A program made the translations under genes and the position numbers. A DNA stretch of 64,000 nucleotides from contig CAZIFA010000001.1 of assembly GCA_964539025.1 (NCBI GenBank), forward strand, positions 310,001 through 374,000. Direction: 5' to 3'. Shown one piece after another: positions 8,267 to 16,305 of the stretch (position 1 is its first letter; each line of letters opens with the position of its first letter). The stretch comes from Micavibrio_A sp964539025 (GTDB taxonomy: Bacteria; Pseudomonadota; Alphaproteobacteria; Micavibrionales; Micavibrionaceae). The notes beneath the pieces are model-generated. The model worked only from the letters and a program-made list of their open reading frames with translations. It was not told the DNA's origin and ran no database searches.

Positions 8267-9177
8267 TATGAACGTCTTTGCAGAACGTAGCGGGCGAGTT
8301 CTTCGAGCATGTCGGCGCGGCCGTTGAACACTTTCAAATGGCCAATCGCCTGATCGACGAGCATCTGCGCGCGCGATTTGGCTTCGGTTTTTCCCATCGT
8401 CGATACGAAAGTGGATTTACCGGCCTTCTCATCCTGATTGGCGGGCTTGCCTGTTACGCCCGCGGGCGCTTCGACGTCGAGAATATCGTCCGTCACCTGA
8501 AAGGCGAGCCCGAGATCGAACGCGTAATTGTTGAGTGCGCGTTTGTGAACATCGTCGGCCTTGCCGAGAATCGCCCCGGCTTCGCATGCGAAGGACATTA
8601 ACTTTCCTGTCTTCATCCGCTGCATGCGGGAAATCGTTCCAAGGTCAAATTCCTGATCTTCGCCGATGAGATCGAGCATTTGACCGCCAACCATCCCTTG
8701 CGGACCCGAAGCTTCGGCAAGTTTACGCACTAGTTCAACGCGTACATGCGGATCGGAATGCGTATCACGGTCGGCCAGAGTTTCAAACGCCAACGTCAAC
8801 AACGCATCGCCCGCGAGAATGGCGGTCGCTTCATCATAACGAATGTGTACGGTCGGAACGCCGCGGCGTAAATCGGAATTGTCCATCGCTGGCAAATCGT
8901 CATGGATCAATGAATAACAATGCAAAAATTCCACGGCGGCGGCGGCGCGGCGGGCGCGGGCGGGGTCGACGTTGAACAGCTTGGCCGATTGCATCACCAT
9001 GAACGGGCGCAGGCGTTTACCGCCCGACAGAACACCGTGGCGCATCGCCTCATACAAACGATCTTCGGCCAAATCAGTCTGGGGCAGCAGGCGCGAGATG
9101 GTTTTGTTAACGCCGACGACGCATTCTTCTAAGGCTTCTTGCAGCGCGTCCGACGCTTCTCTTGGTGATGGTGCCAT
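8266..9177 (-). CDS. ispA: Polyprenyl (farnesyl/geranylgeranyl) diphosphate synthase
   Basis: A trans-prenyltransferase of 303 residues that extends dimethylallyl diphosphate with isopentenyl diphosphate units. The first Asp-rich motif is DDLPAMDNSDLRRG, with the substrate-binding GGKRLRP about 40 residues earlier; the second Asp-rich motif is DDILD, followed by TGKPANQDEKAGKSTFV. The insert between the Asp residues of the first motif fits bacterial farnesyl-type enzymes. It sits between xseB and dxs, the usual alphaproteobacterial order, so farnesyl diphosphate synthase is the likeliest assignment; product length cannot be read with certainty. Confidence 0.93.
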   Translation of the reverse strand: MAPSPREASDALQEALEECVVGVNKTISRLLPQTDLAEDRLYEAMRHGVLSGGKRLRPFMVMQSAKLFNVDPARARRAAAAVEFLHCYSLIHDDLPAMDNSDLRRGVPTVHIRYDEATAILAGDALLTLAFETLADRDTHSDPHVRVELVRKLAEASGPQGMVGGQMLDLIGEDQEFDLGTISRMQRMKTGKLMSFACEAGAILGKADDVHKRALNNYAFDLGLAFQVTDDILDVEAPAGVTGKPANQDEKAGKSTFVSTMGKTEAKSRAQMLVDQAIGHLKVFNGRADMLEELARYVLQRRS

Positions 9178-9198
9178 CTCTTAAATTCTCTTTCGTGA

Positions 9199-9444
9199 TT
9201 ATTCTTTGACGTCGAACGGTTCGGCCTTGGCCTTGCCGTCTGGTGACAGGGTAATTTTCTCGATCTTGAAACGGGCCTCGGCCAGCTTCTTTTCGCAATG
9301 GGTTTTAAGGGCAATCCCGCGCTCATAGGCGGTGATCGACTCATCGAGGGGGGCTTTGCCGGATTCCAGCGAACGCACGATATCCTCGAGTTCGGTCAAA
9401 GCCTTCTCAAAGCTAAGGTTTTCAAGGGGTTGCGTCTGCGCCAC
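9199..9444 (-). CDS. xseB: Exodeoxyribonuclease VII small subunit
   Basis: An 81-residue protein with the XseB pattern: LSFEKALTELEDIV, then SGKAPLDESITAYERGI and the coiled region through EKKLAEARFKIEKI. Several copies pack on XseA to form the single-strand-specific nuclease. It opens the leftward isoprenoid cluster, the common alphaproteobacterial arrangement xseB-ispA-dxs. No xseA lies in the window. Confidence 0.95.
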   Translation of the reverse strand: MAQTQPLENLSFEKALTELEDIVRSLESGKAPLDESITAYERGIALKTHCEKKLAEARFKIEKITLSPDGKAKAEPFDVKE

Positions 9445-9605
9445 GATCCGCTTTTCCTAAATGTTTCAAATGATTATGCAGGGGCGAACTATAGGCCAGT
9501 TACGCCAAATGTGCAAGGCAGAGCCATGGTCTTTGCAAAACAATCGGGGGGTGAAAAAGGGTATAATAGGTAAATAGATAAAACCGTAAAAGAGGGAGCT
9601 TAAAC

Positions 9606-9746
9606 ATGGTACAGAACCAGCAAACTGGGCAGACGACCAACTTATCGGCCCTGACACTGAACAACTGGCAATGGAACCGCGCCTGGTCTGAAAAACATAC
9701 GCAAGATGTTAATCGCGGCATTATGCGCCGCCAGTTCGCGCATTAA
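9606..9746 (+). CDS. Small protein of 46 residues, unrecognised
   Basis: Starts MVQNQQTGQTTN and ends MRRQFAH, with a Trp-rich middle (NNWQWNRAW). A strong ribosome-binding site, AGAGGGAGC, lies seven bases before the ATG, and an AT-rich stretch upstream could hold a promoter. It has no signal peptide or membrane segment. Polar with three Trp and a basic end, it could bind nucleic acid or a partner protein, but that is a guess. It is divergent from xseB and followed by a hairpin pair at 9766. Confidence 0.55.
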   Translation: MVQNQQTGQTTNLSALTLNNWQWNRAWSEKHTQDVNRGIMRRQFAH

Positions 9747-9765
9747 GATAGCTATCTTCTAAAAT

Positions 9766-9828
9766 TGTCATCCTCCGGCTTGACCGGAGGATCCAGTCTG
9801 GATTCCCCGATCAAGTCGGGGAATGACA
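9766..9828. repeat. Head-to-head hairpin pair, gene-free
   Basis: Two hairpin units face each other, separated by GTCT. The left unit is the same as in the GIY-YIG element (arms CCTCCGG/CCGGAGG); the right unit is the same design with arms TCCCCGA/TCGGGGA. Both share the TTGA-type loop, TGTCAT outer ends and ATCC inner ends. It ends 10 bp after the stop of the HDAC-family gene. Confidence 0.85.
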
Positions 9829-9838
9829 TTGTGGTGGA

Positions 9839-10765
9839 TTACAGGTTCGCCAACGCCTTCAAATGCGCCGCCACCGACGATTTCAACGCTTCCAAATTAT
9901 ACCCGCCTTCCAGAACCGATATAACCCGGCCTTGCGCCGAGGTGTCCGCAATTTCACAAAGCTTCTCCGTTACCCACGCAAAATCCTCGTCCTCCCAGTT
10001 GAGCTGGGCGAGGGGGTCTAACCTGTGAGCATCGAATCCGGCGGAGATCATCAAAAGGTCAGGCGCAAACCGGGTCAACGCCGGAAAAACTTTTTTGGTG
10101 TAAAGACTTCGCAGCTCTTCCGATCCTGAATTGGGAGGCAGCGTAAAGTTCATAACACTTTCTTCATTGTCATCTTCCAACCCCGTCATAGGCCATAACG
10201 GATATTGATGCGTGGAGATAAAGAAGATCGATCCGTCATGCGCGCGCGTCATCGCGTCCGTGCCGTTACCGTGATGCACATCGAAATCGACGATGGCGAC
10301 CTTTTTGATGCCGTGCGTCTTCTGTGCGCGTCTTGCGCCAAGGAAAATATTGTTGAACAGGCAAAACCCCATCGATGTCGATGGCTCCGCATGATGCCCC
10401 GGCGGGCGCATCGCGCAGAACGCGCGGGTGGTTTTTCCGCTCGCCACATCATCGATGGCAGATAACACCGCGCCGGTTGCATGCATCGCCGCATTCCACG
10501 ATCCGGGGGAGACGATGGTGTCAGCATCGATCTGGCTGTGGCCAGATCCCGGGATGGAATCCTTGATATGCTCGATATAATTCAGCGGATGGCCGAGCAG
10601 AAGATCATTCTCCGTCGCGGGCTTTACCTCGCCGCGCGGCAGGTCCAAAAACGGCTTTTCATTGATAAGCGCTTGAATGACGGCGAGGCGGTCCGCCCGT
10701 TCCGGGTGGGAAAAGCCCGTATCGTGTTTTAAGCCGGATTCATGGGTGTACAAGGTGGTTTTCAT
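9839..10765 (-). CDS. Histone deacetylase-family (arginase-fold) amidohydrolase
   Basis: A 308-residue zinc hydrolase of the class II HDAC/acetoin-utilisation family that removes acyl groups from lysines or polyamines. Seen: GFSHPERADRL at the start, the RPPGHHAEPS active-site His pair, the metal site DFDVHHGNGT, and SAGFDAHRLDPL followed by LEGGYNLEAL. The ATG at 10765 gives the normal N-terminus; an upstream in-frame TTG would add eight residues. There is no ribosome-binding site at the usual distance. The gene is divergent from the AGE-family gene with 46 bp between chosen starts. Confidence 0.92.
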   Translation of the reverse strand: MKTTLYTHESGLKHDTGFSHPERADRLAVIQALINEKPFLDLPRGEVKPATENDLLLGHPLNYIEHIKDSIPGSGHSQIDADTIVSPGSWNAAMHATGAVLSAIDDVASGKTTRAFCAMRPPGHHAEPSTSMGFCLFNNIFLGARRAQKTHGIKKVAIVDFDVHHGNGTDAMTRAHDGSIFFISTHQYPLWPMTGLEDDNEESVMNFTLPPNSGSEELRSLYTKKVFPALTRFAPDLLMISAGFDAHRLDPLAQLNWEDEDFAWVTEKLCEIADTSAQGRVISVLEGGYNLEALKSSVAAHLKALANL

Positions 10766-10811
10766 GAGGCTATCATGCCCTTCGGACAATAACTTGCAAC
10801 CCCTGTTTCAT

Positions 10812-12053
10812 ATGGCCTCGGGCATTCATTCAACCATTCGATCCTTAAAGACCCGCCTGAGCCTGCGCTGGGTGCCTAAATGGCATGAGGCGTTTTCGGA
10901 CCCGAATGGCGGATTTTACGAACGTCTGGGTAAAGGATTCAAACCTGTTTCAACCGGCCAGCGCCGCTTGGTGACGCAATGCCGCCAGCTTTCGATCTAC
11001 AGCCATTATTCCTATAGCTGTAACAAAAACTTTTCGGGGAATCTTAAAGACAAATTCGAATTCATCCTGAATCGCTATCATGATCCGGTAACGCATCTTT
11101 GGCATTTTTCGCTGGATGATACGGGCAATGTGAAAGACAAAACTTGCGATCTCTACGCGCTCTCTTTCGTGATATTTTCTTTCGCGCATTACTACAAAGC
11201 CACGGGCGATGACCGTGCCAAGCAAGCGGCGCGGAACGTGCTTAGCCTGATCGACAATGAATTCCGTTTTCAGGATGTACCCGGATTTGCCGAAGCGCTT
11301 GATGAACGTGGCCAGCCATTCCCGGTTATGCGCCGCCAAAACCCGCATATGCATCTTCTCGAAGCTTGCCTGTTCGCCAAAGAAATTTTCGGCGATATGG
11401 CCTATGAACAAATGGCTGATGAAATGGTCGCGCTCTTTCAAAATCATTTCTTAAAGGATGTTCTGGTCGAATTTTTCACACACGATCTGCGTCCCGATCC
11501 GGAAAAAGGCGATCAACTCGAACCCGGCCATTATTTTGAATGGGTTTGGCTGCTCAAAAAACATGCGGCGCTAAAAAAGGCTCCCTCGCTGCACGATCCG
11601 CTCTGTCAGAAACTGCTCGATTGGGCCAACCGCAACGGCTGGGATGACACGTATGGTGGAATTTACGACACGGTATCCTCCGGCGGGCGTGTGCTGGCCG
11701 ATACCAAAAGAATCTGGCCGTTCTGCGAAGCGCTTAAGGCCAACGCACTGATGCTGAACACAGTACAGGATCGTCAGGCGATCAAAGACCGCATGACCGA
11801 TATGGTCACAGTGTTTAGGGATAAATATATATCGGAACGCGGTTTCTGGGTCGAATGGCTCAACCGCGACTTATCGCCTGCCGCCGATTACATGCCCGGC
11901 ACCACGCCGTATCATGTTTATTTCGGCATCATGGAAACATGGGAAGTTATTTCCGCGCGCGGAGAAAGTGTTTCACTGGTGGCATCACTGGAAGAAGCGC
12001 TCTATGGTCTGCGCCGTTCAGTATCCAATGTTGTAAAAGCCATCAAAACATAA
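10812..12053 (+). CDS. N-acylglucosamine 2-epimerase/mannose isomerase-family protein
   Basis: A 413-residue (alpha/alpha)6-barrel sugar isomerase/epimerase of the AGE family. Seen: DPNGGFYERL, RLVTQCRQLSIY, the active-site-type HLLEAC and PGHYFEWVWLL, then GGIYDTV and KRIWPFCEALKA. Relatives interconvert mannose and fructose or epimerise N-acylglucosamine; which applies is not evident. Start choice is uncertain: ATG 10812 avoids overlap with the divergent HDAC gene but lacks a ribosome-binding site, while ATG 10764 has AAGGTGG but shares a CATG with the HDAC start codon. Confidence 0.85.
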   Translation: MASGIHSTIRSLKTRLSLRWVPKWHEAFSDPNGGFYERLGKGFKPVSTGQRRLVTQCRQLSIYSHYSYSCNKNFSGNLKDKFEFILNRYHDPVTHLWHFSLDDTGNVKDKTCDLYALSFVIFSFAHYYKATGDDRAKQAARNVLSLIDNEFRFQDVPGFAEALDERGQPFPVMRRQNPHMHLLEACLFAKEIFGDMAYEQMADEMVALFQNHFLKDVLVEFFTHDLRPDPEKGDQLEPGHYFEWVWLLKKHAALKKAPSLHDPLCQKLLDWANRNGWDDTYGGIYDTVSSGGRVLADTKRIWPFCEALKANALMLNTVQDRQAIKDRMTDMVTVFRDKYISERGFWVEWLNRDLSPAADYMPGTTPYHVYFGIMETWEVISARGESVSLVASLEEALYGLRRSVSNVVKAIKT

Positions 12054-12056
12054 CGA

Positions 12057-12140
12057 TGTCATCCCCGCGGCATCCTGCGAAGCAGGATCAGCACGGCGGG
12101 GATCCGGAAAGCCAGACCCCCGTACAAGGCGGGGGTGACA
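12057..12140. repeat. TGTCAT/TGACA-ended long palindrome, GC-rich class
   Basis: Begins TGTCATCCCCGC and ends GCGGGGGTGACA, with an inner GATCC near the middle and a small GCGAAGC hairpin. It fills the whole gap between two convergent genes and may act as a bidirectional terminator. Confidence 0.75.
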
Positions 12141-12141
12141 A

Positions 12142-12807
12142 TTAATTTTTGTATCTTGCTGGCGGCGTCTGCATATCGGCGGAGGCAAGCCGTTGATTAT
12201 AGGCGAGTTGCTCTTGCGTTAATTGTAATCCCACGATCACCGTATAATTCTGCCCGTTCGCCGGATCAGGGTAGGGCATGTTCTGGAAGATGCTCTCGGT
12301 CTGGTTGATGTCGTTTTGCTTTGATCCATACGCAACCGAGGCTGCGAATATTTCCTTTGAAACGACATTGCCCTGCGCATCCGTCACGGCGACGAAATAC
12401 GGATAGGCGAAGCTAGGTTTGTCGCCCGGCTGTGGCCGTGCTTTTGGCCCGGTCTTGCCGTACAGCGCAATATCGATCTGCATCACCAGCTTACCATCTT
12501 CGACGCGGCAGGTATTTTGCACGTCCTGAATCGTCACTTCGGAAACCACCATATTGTCGCCCGTCTTTTGCGGATCATAAAAATCGACGAGATGTTTTAA
12601 ATCTGGCCGCAGCGCCACGGCGGGACAGGTGCCGTCATACACGGGTAGCTGTTTTTTGGCTTCTTTGACTGGGTCGACGATCCGGGCGACGGAATCTGTG
12701 ATGGTATTATAACCGCTGACGATGTCTTCTTTAAGCCCCTCAAAGGTCGAACAGCCGGAAACGGCCAGCGCGCAGGCGAAAATAAGGGCGGAAGGGCAAA
12801 ATCTCAT
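12142..12807 (-). CDS. Lipoprotein, unrecognised
   Basis: A 221-residue predicted lipoprotein: short basic start MRFCPSALIF, hydrophobic stretch and lipobox AVSGC, with Ser after the Cys. The mature part is a beta-rich domain of unknown family (VSEVTIQDVQNTCR, LVMQIDIALYG, FVAVTDAQGNVVSK) reminiscent of periplasmic accessory lipoproteins; two Cys residues could pair. ATG 12807 is preferred over an upstream TTG because a TTGTCA-17-TATCCT promoter ends six bases before it. It is divergent from ispH. Confidence 0.8.
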   Translation of the reverse strand: MRFCPSALIFACALAVSGCSTFEGLKEDIVSGYNTITDSVARIVDPVKEAKKQLPVYDGTCPAVALRPDLKHLVDFYDPQKTGDNMVVSEVTIQDVQNTCRVEDGKLVMQIDIALYGKTGPKARPQPGDKPSFAYPYFVAVTDAQGNVVSKEIFAASVAYGSKQNDINQTESIFQNMPYPDPANGQNYTVIVGLQLTQEQLAYNQRLASADMQTPPARYKN

Positions 12808-12813
12808 AATCAA

Positions 12814-12842
12814 AGGATAGGGCAAGGCTTTTGGCCTGACAA
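12814..12842 (-). promoter_or_regulatory. Leaderless-type promoter of the lipoprotein gene
   Basis: Minus-strand -35 TTGTCA (12837-12842), a 17-bp spacer and -10 TATCCT (12814-12819). The ATG follows after six bases with no ribosome-binding site between. It lies back to back with the ispH promoter, the two -35 boxes being three bases apart. Confidence 0.5.
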
Positions 12843-12845
12843 GCC

Positions 12846-12875
12846 TTGCCTTTGGGGATCCCGACCCGCTATAAA
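12846..12875 (+). promoter_or_regulatory. Leaderless-type promoter of ispH
   Basis: -35 TTGCCT (12846-12851), an 18-bp spacer and -10 TATAAA (12870-12875). The ATG begins six bases after the -10 box, where transcription would be expected to start, and there is no ribosome-binding site. Confidence 0.55.
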
Positions 12876-12881
12876 CCCCCT

Positions 12882-13847
12882 ATGGAAAAACGGCCCCTGA
12901 CCATCGTTCTTTCGGCCCCGCGCGGCTTTTGCGCCGGGGTGGACCGCGCTATCCAGATCGTTGAAAAGGCGATCGAAAAATACGGCGCGCCGGTCTATGT
13001 CCGCCATGAAATCGTCCATAACAAATTCGTCGTGGATTCGCTGCGCGAACAAGGTGCGGTGTTCGTCGAAGAACTCTCTGAAATCCCCGATGACGGCCGC
13101 CCGGTAATTTTCTCCGCCCACGGCGTACCCAAAGCGGTTCCCTCCGAGGCAAAATCCCGCGAGATGTTTTTCATCGACGCAACCTGCCCGTTGGTGAGCA
13201 AGGTGCATAAGGAAGCCGAAAAACATCACGAACTCGGCCGCCAGATTATTTTGATCGGTCATGCGGGCCACCCCGAAGTGATCGGCACGATGGGGCAATT
13301 GCCCGCTGATGCCGTCGTTCTCGTTGAAACCGTCGCCGATGTAGAAAAACTCACCGTCGCCAATGATGCCAATCTCGCCTTCTGCACGCAAACAACTTTG
13401 TCGGTCGATGACACTGCCGATGTCGTCGCCGGGCTGAAACAAAAATTCCCGTCCATTATCGGTCCCGGAAAAGAAGATATCTGCTATGCCACCACCAATC
13501 GTCAGGAAGCCGTGAAGGCGATCGCGCCGCGCTGCGATGCGCTGATGGTGATCGGCGCGCCGAACTCCTCCAACTCCAACCGCCTTGTCGAAGTCGGCGT
13601 GGCTTATGGATGCGAAAAAGCAATCCTTGTGCAACGTGCGTCGGAAATCGACTGGAAATGGCTCGATGGGATCAACACGCTGGGTCTGACCGCCGGCGCT
13701 TCCGCTCCCGATATCCTGATCGACGAAGTAATCGCCGCCGCCAAAGAACGTTTCACCGTGACGGTCGAAGAAGTCGCCATCACCCAAGAAAACGTTGTCT
13801 TCAACATTCCCCGTATTCTTCGTGATGCTGAAGAGCGCGCGGCCTAA
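12882..13847 (+). CDS. ispH: 4-hydroxy-3-methylbut-2-enyl diphosphate reductase
   Basis: IspH (LytB) performs the last MEP-pathway step, reducing HMBPP to IPP and DMAPP with a [4Fe-4S] cluster. The 321-residue protein shows RGFCAGVDRAI (first cluster Cys), HEIVHNKFVV, the FSAHGVP substrate His, DATCPLV (second Cys), GHAGHPEV, QTTLSV, CYATTNRQEA and GAPNSSNSNRL. ATG 12882 gives the family's usual start. The frame is open upstream, but no canonical homology lies there. It shares the pathway with dxs and ispA at 5.7-9.2 kb. Confidence 0.97.
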   Translation: MEKRPLTIVLSAPRGFCAGVDRAIQIVEKAIEKYGAPVYVRHEIVHNKFVVDSLREQGAVFVEELSEIPDDGRPVIFSAHGVPKAVPSEAKSREMFFIDATCPLVSKVHKEAEKHHELGRQIILIGHAGHPEVIGTMGQLPADAVVLVETVADVEKLTVANDANLAFCTQTTLSVDDTADVVAGLKQKFPSIIGPGKEDICYATTNRQEAVKAIAPRCDALMVIGAPNSSNSNRLVEVGVAYGCEKAILVQRASEIDWKWLDGINTLGLTAGASAPDILIDEVIAAAKERFTVTVEEVAITQENVVFNIPRILRDAEERAA

Positions 13848-13933
13848 TTTATTGATTTTACGCTATAAATTGAATTATATTGACATAATTAAATATTAAA
13901 AGCACTATATACCCGCAATAAATGGAGACAATA

Positions 13934-14260
13934 ATGTCCAATAAACCAAAAATTGAATTTGAAGAAAATTATCTAACCACAGCAGCAGGGCTTAGTTCTG
14001 CAATTCCTGCATTTGTTGGAATGTATACGCAAGTCTGGGGCGCGCTTGATAACCTTGTCGATCCTGCCGTGAATGGTTTTTTCGGTGCCATTGGCATACC
14101 GGTAACTGGCAGTTGGGCCTTGGGTCCGGCTGCAACTCTTAGCGTAGCCGCTCTGAGTTTCTGTCTGGCTTCAAGAGGATGCGCCGCAGTCAAGGGCTAT
14201 TACCATGTTGTGGAACCCGAGGCCAATGCGCCGTCGGCCCCCGCGCCAACGCAAGGCTAA
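13934..14260 (+). CDS. Small membrane-associated protein, unrecognised
   Basis: A 108-residue protein with a polar start, then two hydrophobic stretches (about residues 17-35 and 55-80, the second GPAATLSVAALSFCLAS) and a Pro/Ala-rich tail. It may be a small inner-membrane or helical-hairpin protein. ATG 13934 is chosen because GGAGA sits five bases before it; an ATG at 13922 overlaps that site. The 85 bp upstream are strongly AT-rich and include a consensus TTGACA at 13880. A terminator follows, so this is a single-gene unit. Confidence 0.65.
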   Translation: MSNKPKIEFEENYLTTAAGLSSAIPAFVGMYTQVWGALDNLVDPAVNGFFGAIGIPVTGSWALGPAATLSVAALSFCLASRGCAAVKGYYHVVEPEANAPSAPAPTQG

Positions 14261-14270
14261 AACTCGTGTA

Positions 14271-14297
14271 AAATCCCGCAAGATCGCGGGATTTTTT
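14271..14297 (+). terminator. Rho-independent terminator
   Basis: Nine-base arms AAATCCCGC and GCGGGATTT around a short loop, followed by a T run; it lies just after the 108-residue membrane protein gene. Confidence 0.85.
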
Positions 14298-14322
14298 ATG
14301 CCCTCTTGTGTTATGACTCTGT

Positions 14323-15282
14323 ATGGCCGTTTTTACCCCCGTATCAGCGCAAGACCTGCAAGGGTTTTTAAACTCTTATAACCTTGGCGCGCTTATATCG
14401 CATGAGGGGATAGAGGCTGGGGTCTCCAACACCAATTATTTTATCACCACGGACAAGGGCCGTTACATTCTCACATTGTTCGAACCACGTCGCGTCCGCG
14501 CCGAAGATGTGCCGTTCTTCATGGATTACACAATCCATCTGGAACAAAACGGTGTGCCATGCCCACAAACGCTGTTACAAAAGAACGGCGCAACCCTTGG
14601 CAATTTGTGCAATCGCCCTGCTGCCATCTTCTCTATTCTCGAAGGCGATAACGGCAATTCCGGCATGCTCGACGCCGATCTGTGCGAACAGGCGGGCGAG
14701 TTGCTGGCGCGCATGCATATCGCCGCGCAAAGTTTTAAAAAATTTTCGCCCAACCATTTCGGCATGAAACGCTGGCAGGACTGGCTGACGGTGATGGCTG
14801 GTGACATGAACAACATCGCACCCGGCCTTTTTAAATTCGCTGCCGGTGAGTTGGACTGGATCGTATATCGCTGGCCGGCGAACCTCCCCTCGGGCGCCAT
14901 CCACGCCGACTTCTTTCCTGATAATGTGTTTTTCAAGGATGGCAAAGTTAGCGGTGTCATAGATTTCCATTTCGTCTGTACTGATTTATTCGCCTATGAT
15001 CTCGCCATTGCGCTTAACGCTTGGTCTTTTGATACGAAGAACGAATTTCGCCCCGAACGAATGGAAGCGATGATGCGTGGCTATAATTCATTGCGCCCCT
15101 TATCGCAGGCAGAGATGAATGCTCTGCCTGTTTTGTTGCGCGCGGCCTCATTGCGCTTTCTGCTTTCGCGTGTGGAAGAAAAACTGAACTGGAAACCGGA
15201 TGATTTCATGAAGCCGCACGACCCGATGGTGTTTGAAAAACGCCTTCGCCATTTTCAGACGATGGAAAGGCTGACCGCATGA
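14323..15282 (+). CDS. thrB: Homoserine kinase, protein-kinase-like (APH) type
   Basis: Phosphorylates homoserine for threonine synthesis. At 319 residues it belongs to the aminoglycoside-phosphotransferase-fold form found in alphaproteobacteria and pseudomonads, not the GHMP form. Seen: GVSNTNYFITT nucleotide loop, the RYILTLFE lysine-equivalent strand region, the catalytic loop IHADFFPDNVFF and the metal Asp in GVIDFHFVC. The ATG overlaps rnhA through ATGA at its 3' end, a pairing common in alphaproteobacteria. No ribosome-binding site precedes the start. Confidence 0.93.
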   Translation: MAVFTPVSAQDLQGFLNSYNLGALISHEGIEAGVSNTNYFITTDKGRYILTLFEPRRVRAEDVPFFMDYTIHLEQNGVPCPQTLLQKNGATLGNLCNRPAAIFSILEGDNGNSGMLDADLCEQAGELLARMHIAAQSFKKFSPNHFGMKRWQDWLTVMAGDMNNIAPGLFKFAAGELDWIVYRWPANLPSGAIHADFFPDNVFFKDGKVSGVIDFHFVCTDLFAYDLAIALNAWSFDTKNEFRPERMEAMMRGYNSLRPLSQAEMNALPVLLRAASLRFLLSRVEEKLNWKPDDFMKPHDPMVFEKRLRHFQTMERLTA

Positions 15283-15695
15283 AGGTTGAAATATTTACCG
15301 ATGGCGCGTGTTCCGGCAATCCCGGCCCCGGCGGTTGGGCCGCGCTGCTGCGTTACAAGGGCGTGGAAAAAGAACTGTCCGGTGGTGAGAAAGAAACCAC
15401 CAACAATCGCATGGAAATGATGGCGGTGATCGAAGGTCTCGCTGCTTTAAAGAAACATAGTAAGGTCGATCTGTACACCGACTCGCAATATGTGCAGCGG
15501 GGTGTGACGGAATGGTTGGAAGGATGGAAGGCCAAAGGTTGGCCCTCCCGCATCAAGAATCAGGATTTATGGCTTCGAATCGATTCGGAAATTTCGAAGC
15601 ATAATGTCACTTTCCACTGGGTGCGCGGCCATAATGGGCATGATGACAACGAGCGTGTGGATAAGTTGGCAGTTGCCGCGATTCCAAAACGTTAG
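15279..15695 (+). CDS. rnhA: Ribonuclease HI
   Basis: Cuts the RNA strand of RNA-DNA hybrids. The 138-residue protein carries the full acidic set: Asp in FTDGACSGNPGPGG, Glu in NNRMEMMAVIEGL, Asp in YTDSQYV and Asp in NERVDKLA, together with the basic handle region (EWLEGWKAKGWPS) and the HNGHDDN loop. It is slightly shorter than the E. coli enzyme because it lacks a long C-terminal tail. Translation is coupled to thrB through a four-base overlap. Confidence 0.96.
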   Translation: MKVEIFTDGACSGNPGPGGWAALLRYKGVEKELSGGEKETTNNRMEMMAVIEGLAALKKHSKVDLYTDSQYVQRGVTEWLEGWKAKGWPSRIKNQDLWLRIDSEISKHNVTFHWVRGHNGHDDNERVDKLAVAAIPKR

Positions 15696-15811
15696 CGGGT
15701 CTTCTTCAAGTCATATCTAGCTGAATTTGCGACCTTTTGCGGGAACCTTTAAGATTCCATTAATGTTTGCTGCTCAGAGTTTACTTATACGCAAACACAA
15801 GGAGGTCCGCC

Positions 15812-16261
15812 ATGACGCTAGAGACCACGCTTAAAGCAAACGACAATAAAACATGCCTGCTTGCCGAAAACATATTGTTGCCTCTGCCGCCGCTCGAAGT
15901 TAGAGATGCCATCGACATGGAAATCTACAACAAATTCATGCGCCATGTCCGCCTCGTGCCCAACAGCCGTCCTGAAATAAAAATCCTGTCCGCCATCCAA
16001 TTCACGTCCGACATGATGGATTTGAACGATGCCATCGTCGCCAAAACGCTGGCGGATATGGGCCTTCGCGCGCCGCGCAAAGCCTTCCCCGAATCCTATC
16101 TCGAGCATGTGGATCGTACCCTCATGCGCTCGGGTTGGGATGTCGGCGGACCGTGCGTGTCTTCGGTGGAAATGAAACGCCATTGGGATGAAATCGGCGA
16201 AGATAAATTCGCGGCGTTCAGACGGGAATACTCGCTGGTGAATGTGCCGGTGACGGTTTAA
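15812..16261 (+). CDS. Unrecognised 149-residue protein
   Basis: A very strong ribosome-binding site, AAGGAGGT, lies before ATG 15812, and the protein starts MTLETTLKANDNK. It is soluble and helix-rich, with a middle stretch (IYNKFMRHVRLVPNS, IQFTSDMMDLNDAIVAKTL) and a Trp-containing end near HWDEIGEDKF. No known domain was recognised. It stands alone behind an AT-rich gap of about 115 bp that could hold its promoter. Confidence 0.7.
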   Translation: MTLETTLKANDNKTCLLAENILLPLPPLEVRDAIDMEIYNKFMRHVRLVPNSRPEIKILSAIQFTSDMMDLNDAIVAKTLADMGLRAPRKAFPESYLEHVDRTLMRSGWDVGGPCVSSVEMKRHWDEIGEDKFAAFRREYSLVNVPVTV

Positions 16262-16269
16262 GTGCGCAA

Positions 16270-16305
16270 TTACTCCCTCGCCCCTTTGGGGAGAGGGCTT
16301 CAGAG
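16270..16305. repeat. Short CTCCCT.../GAGAGGG palindrome
   Basis: CTCCCTCGCCC and GGGGAGAGGG form an imperfect hairpin between convergent genes. Related sequences lie at 28104-28130 and 35345-35440. Confidence 0.6.

Noticed and set aside
10772..10800. Leaderless promoter for the HDAC-family gene
   Set aside because: CATGAT ends six bases before the ATG, but the -35 match (TTGCAA) needs a 16-bp spacer and both boxes match only four of six positions.
10764..10811. Upstream ATG at 10764 as the AGE-family start
   Set aside because: It has a good AAGGTGG but would share its CATG with the divergent HDAC start codon and leave no room for promoters; kept only as an alternative.
12810..13787. 325-codon open frame on the minus strand opposite ispH
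   Set aside because: The plus strand encodes IspH with all its cluster cysteines; the antisense frame has no homology, no ribosome-binding site and arises from high-GC codon bias.
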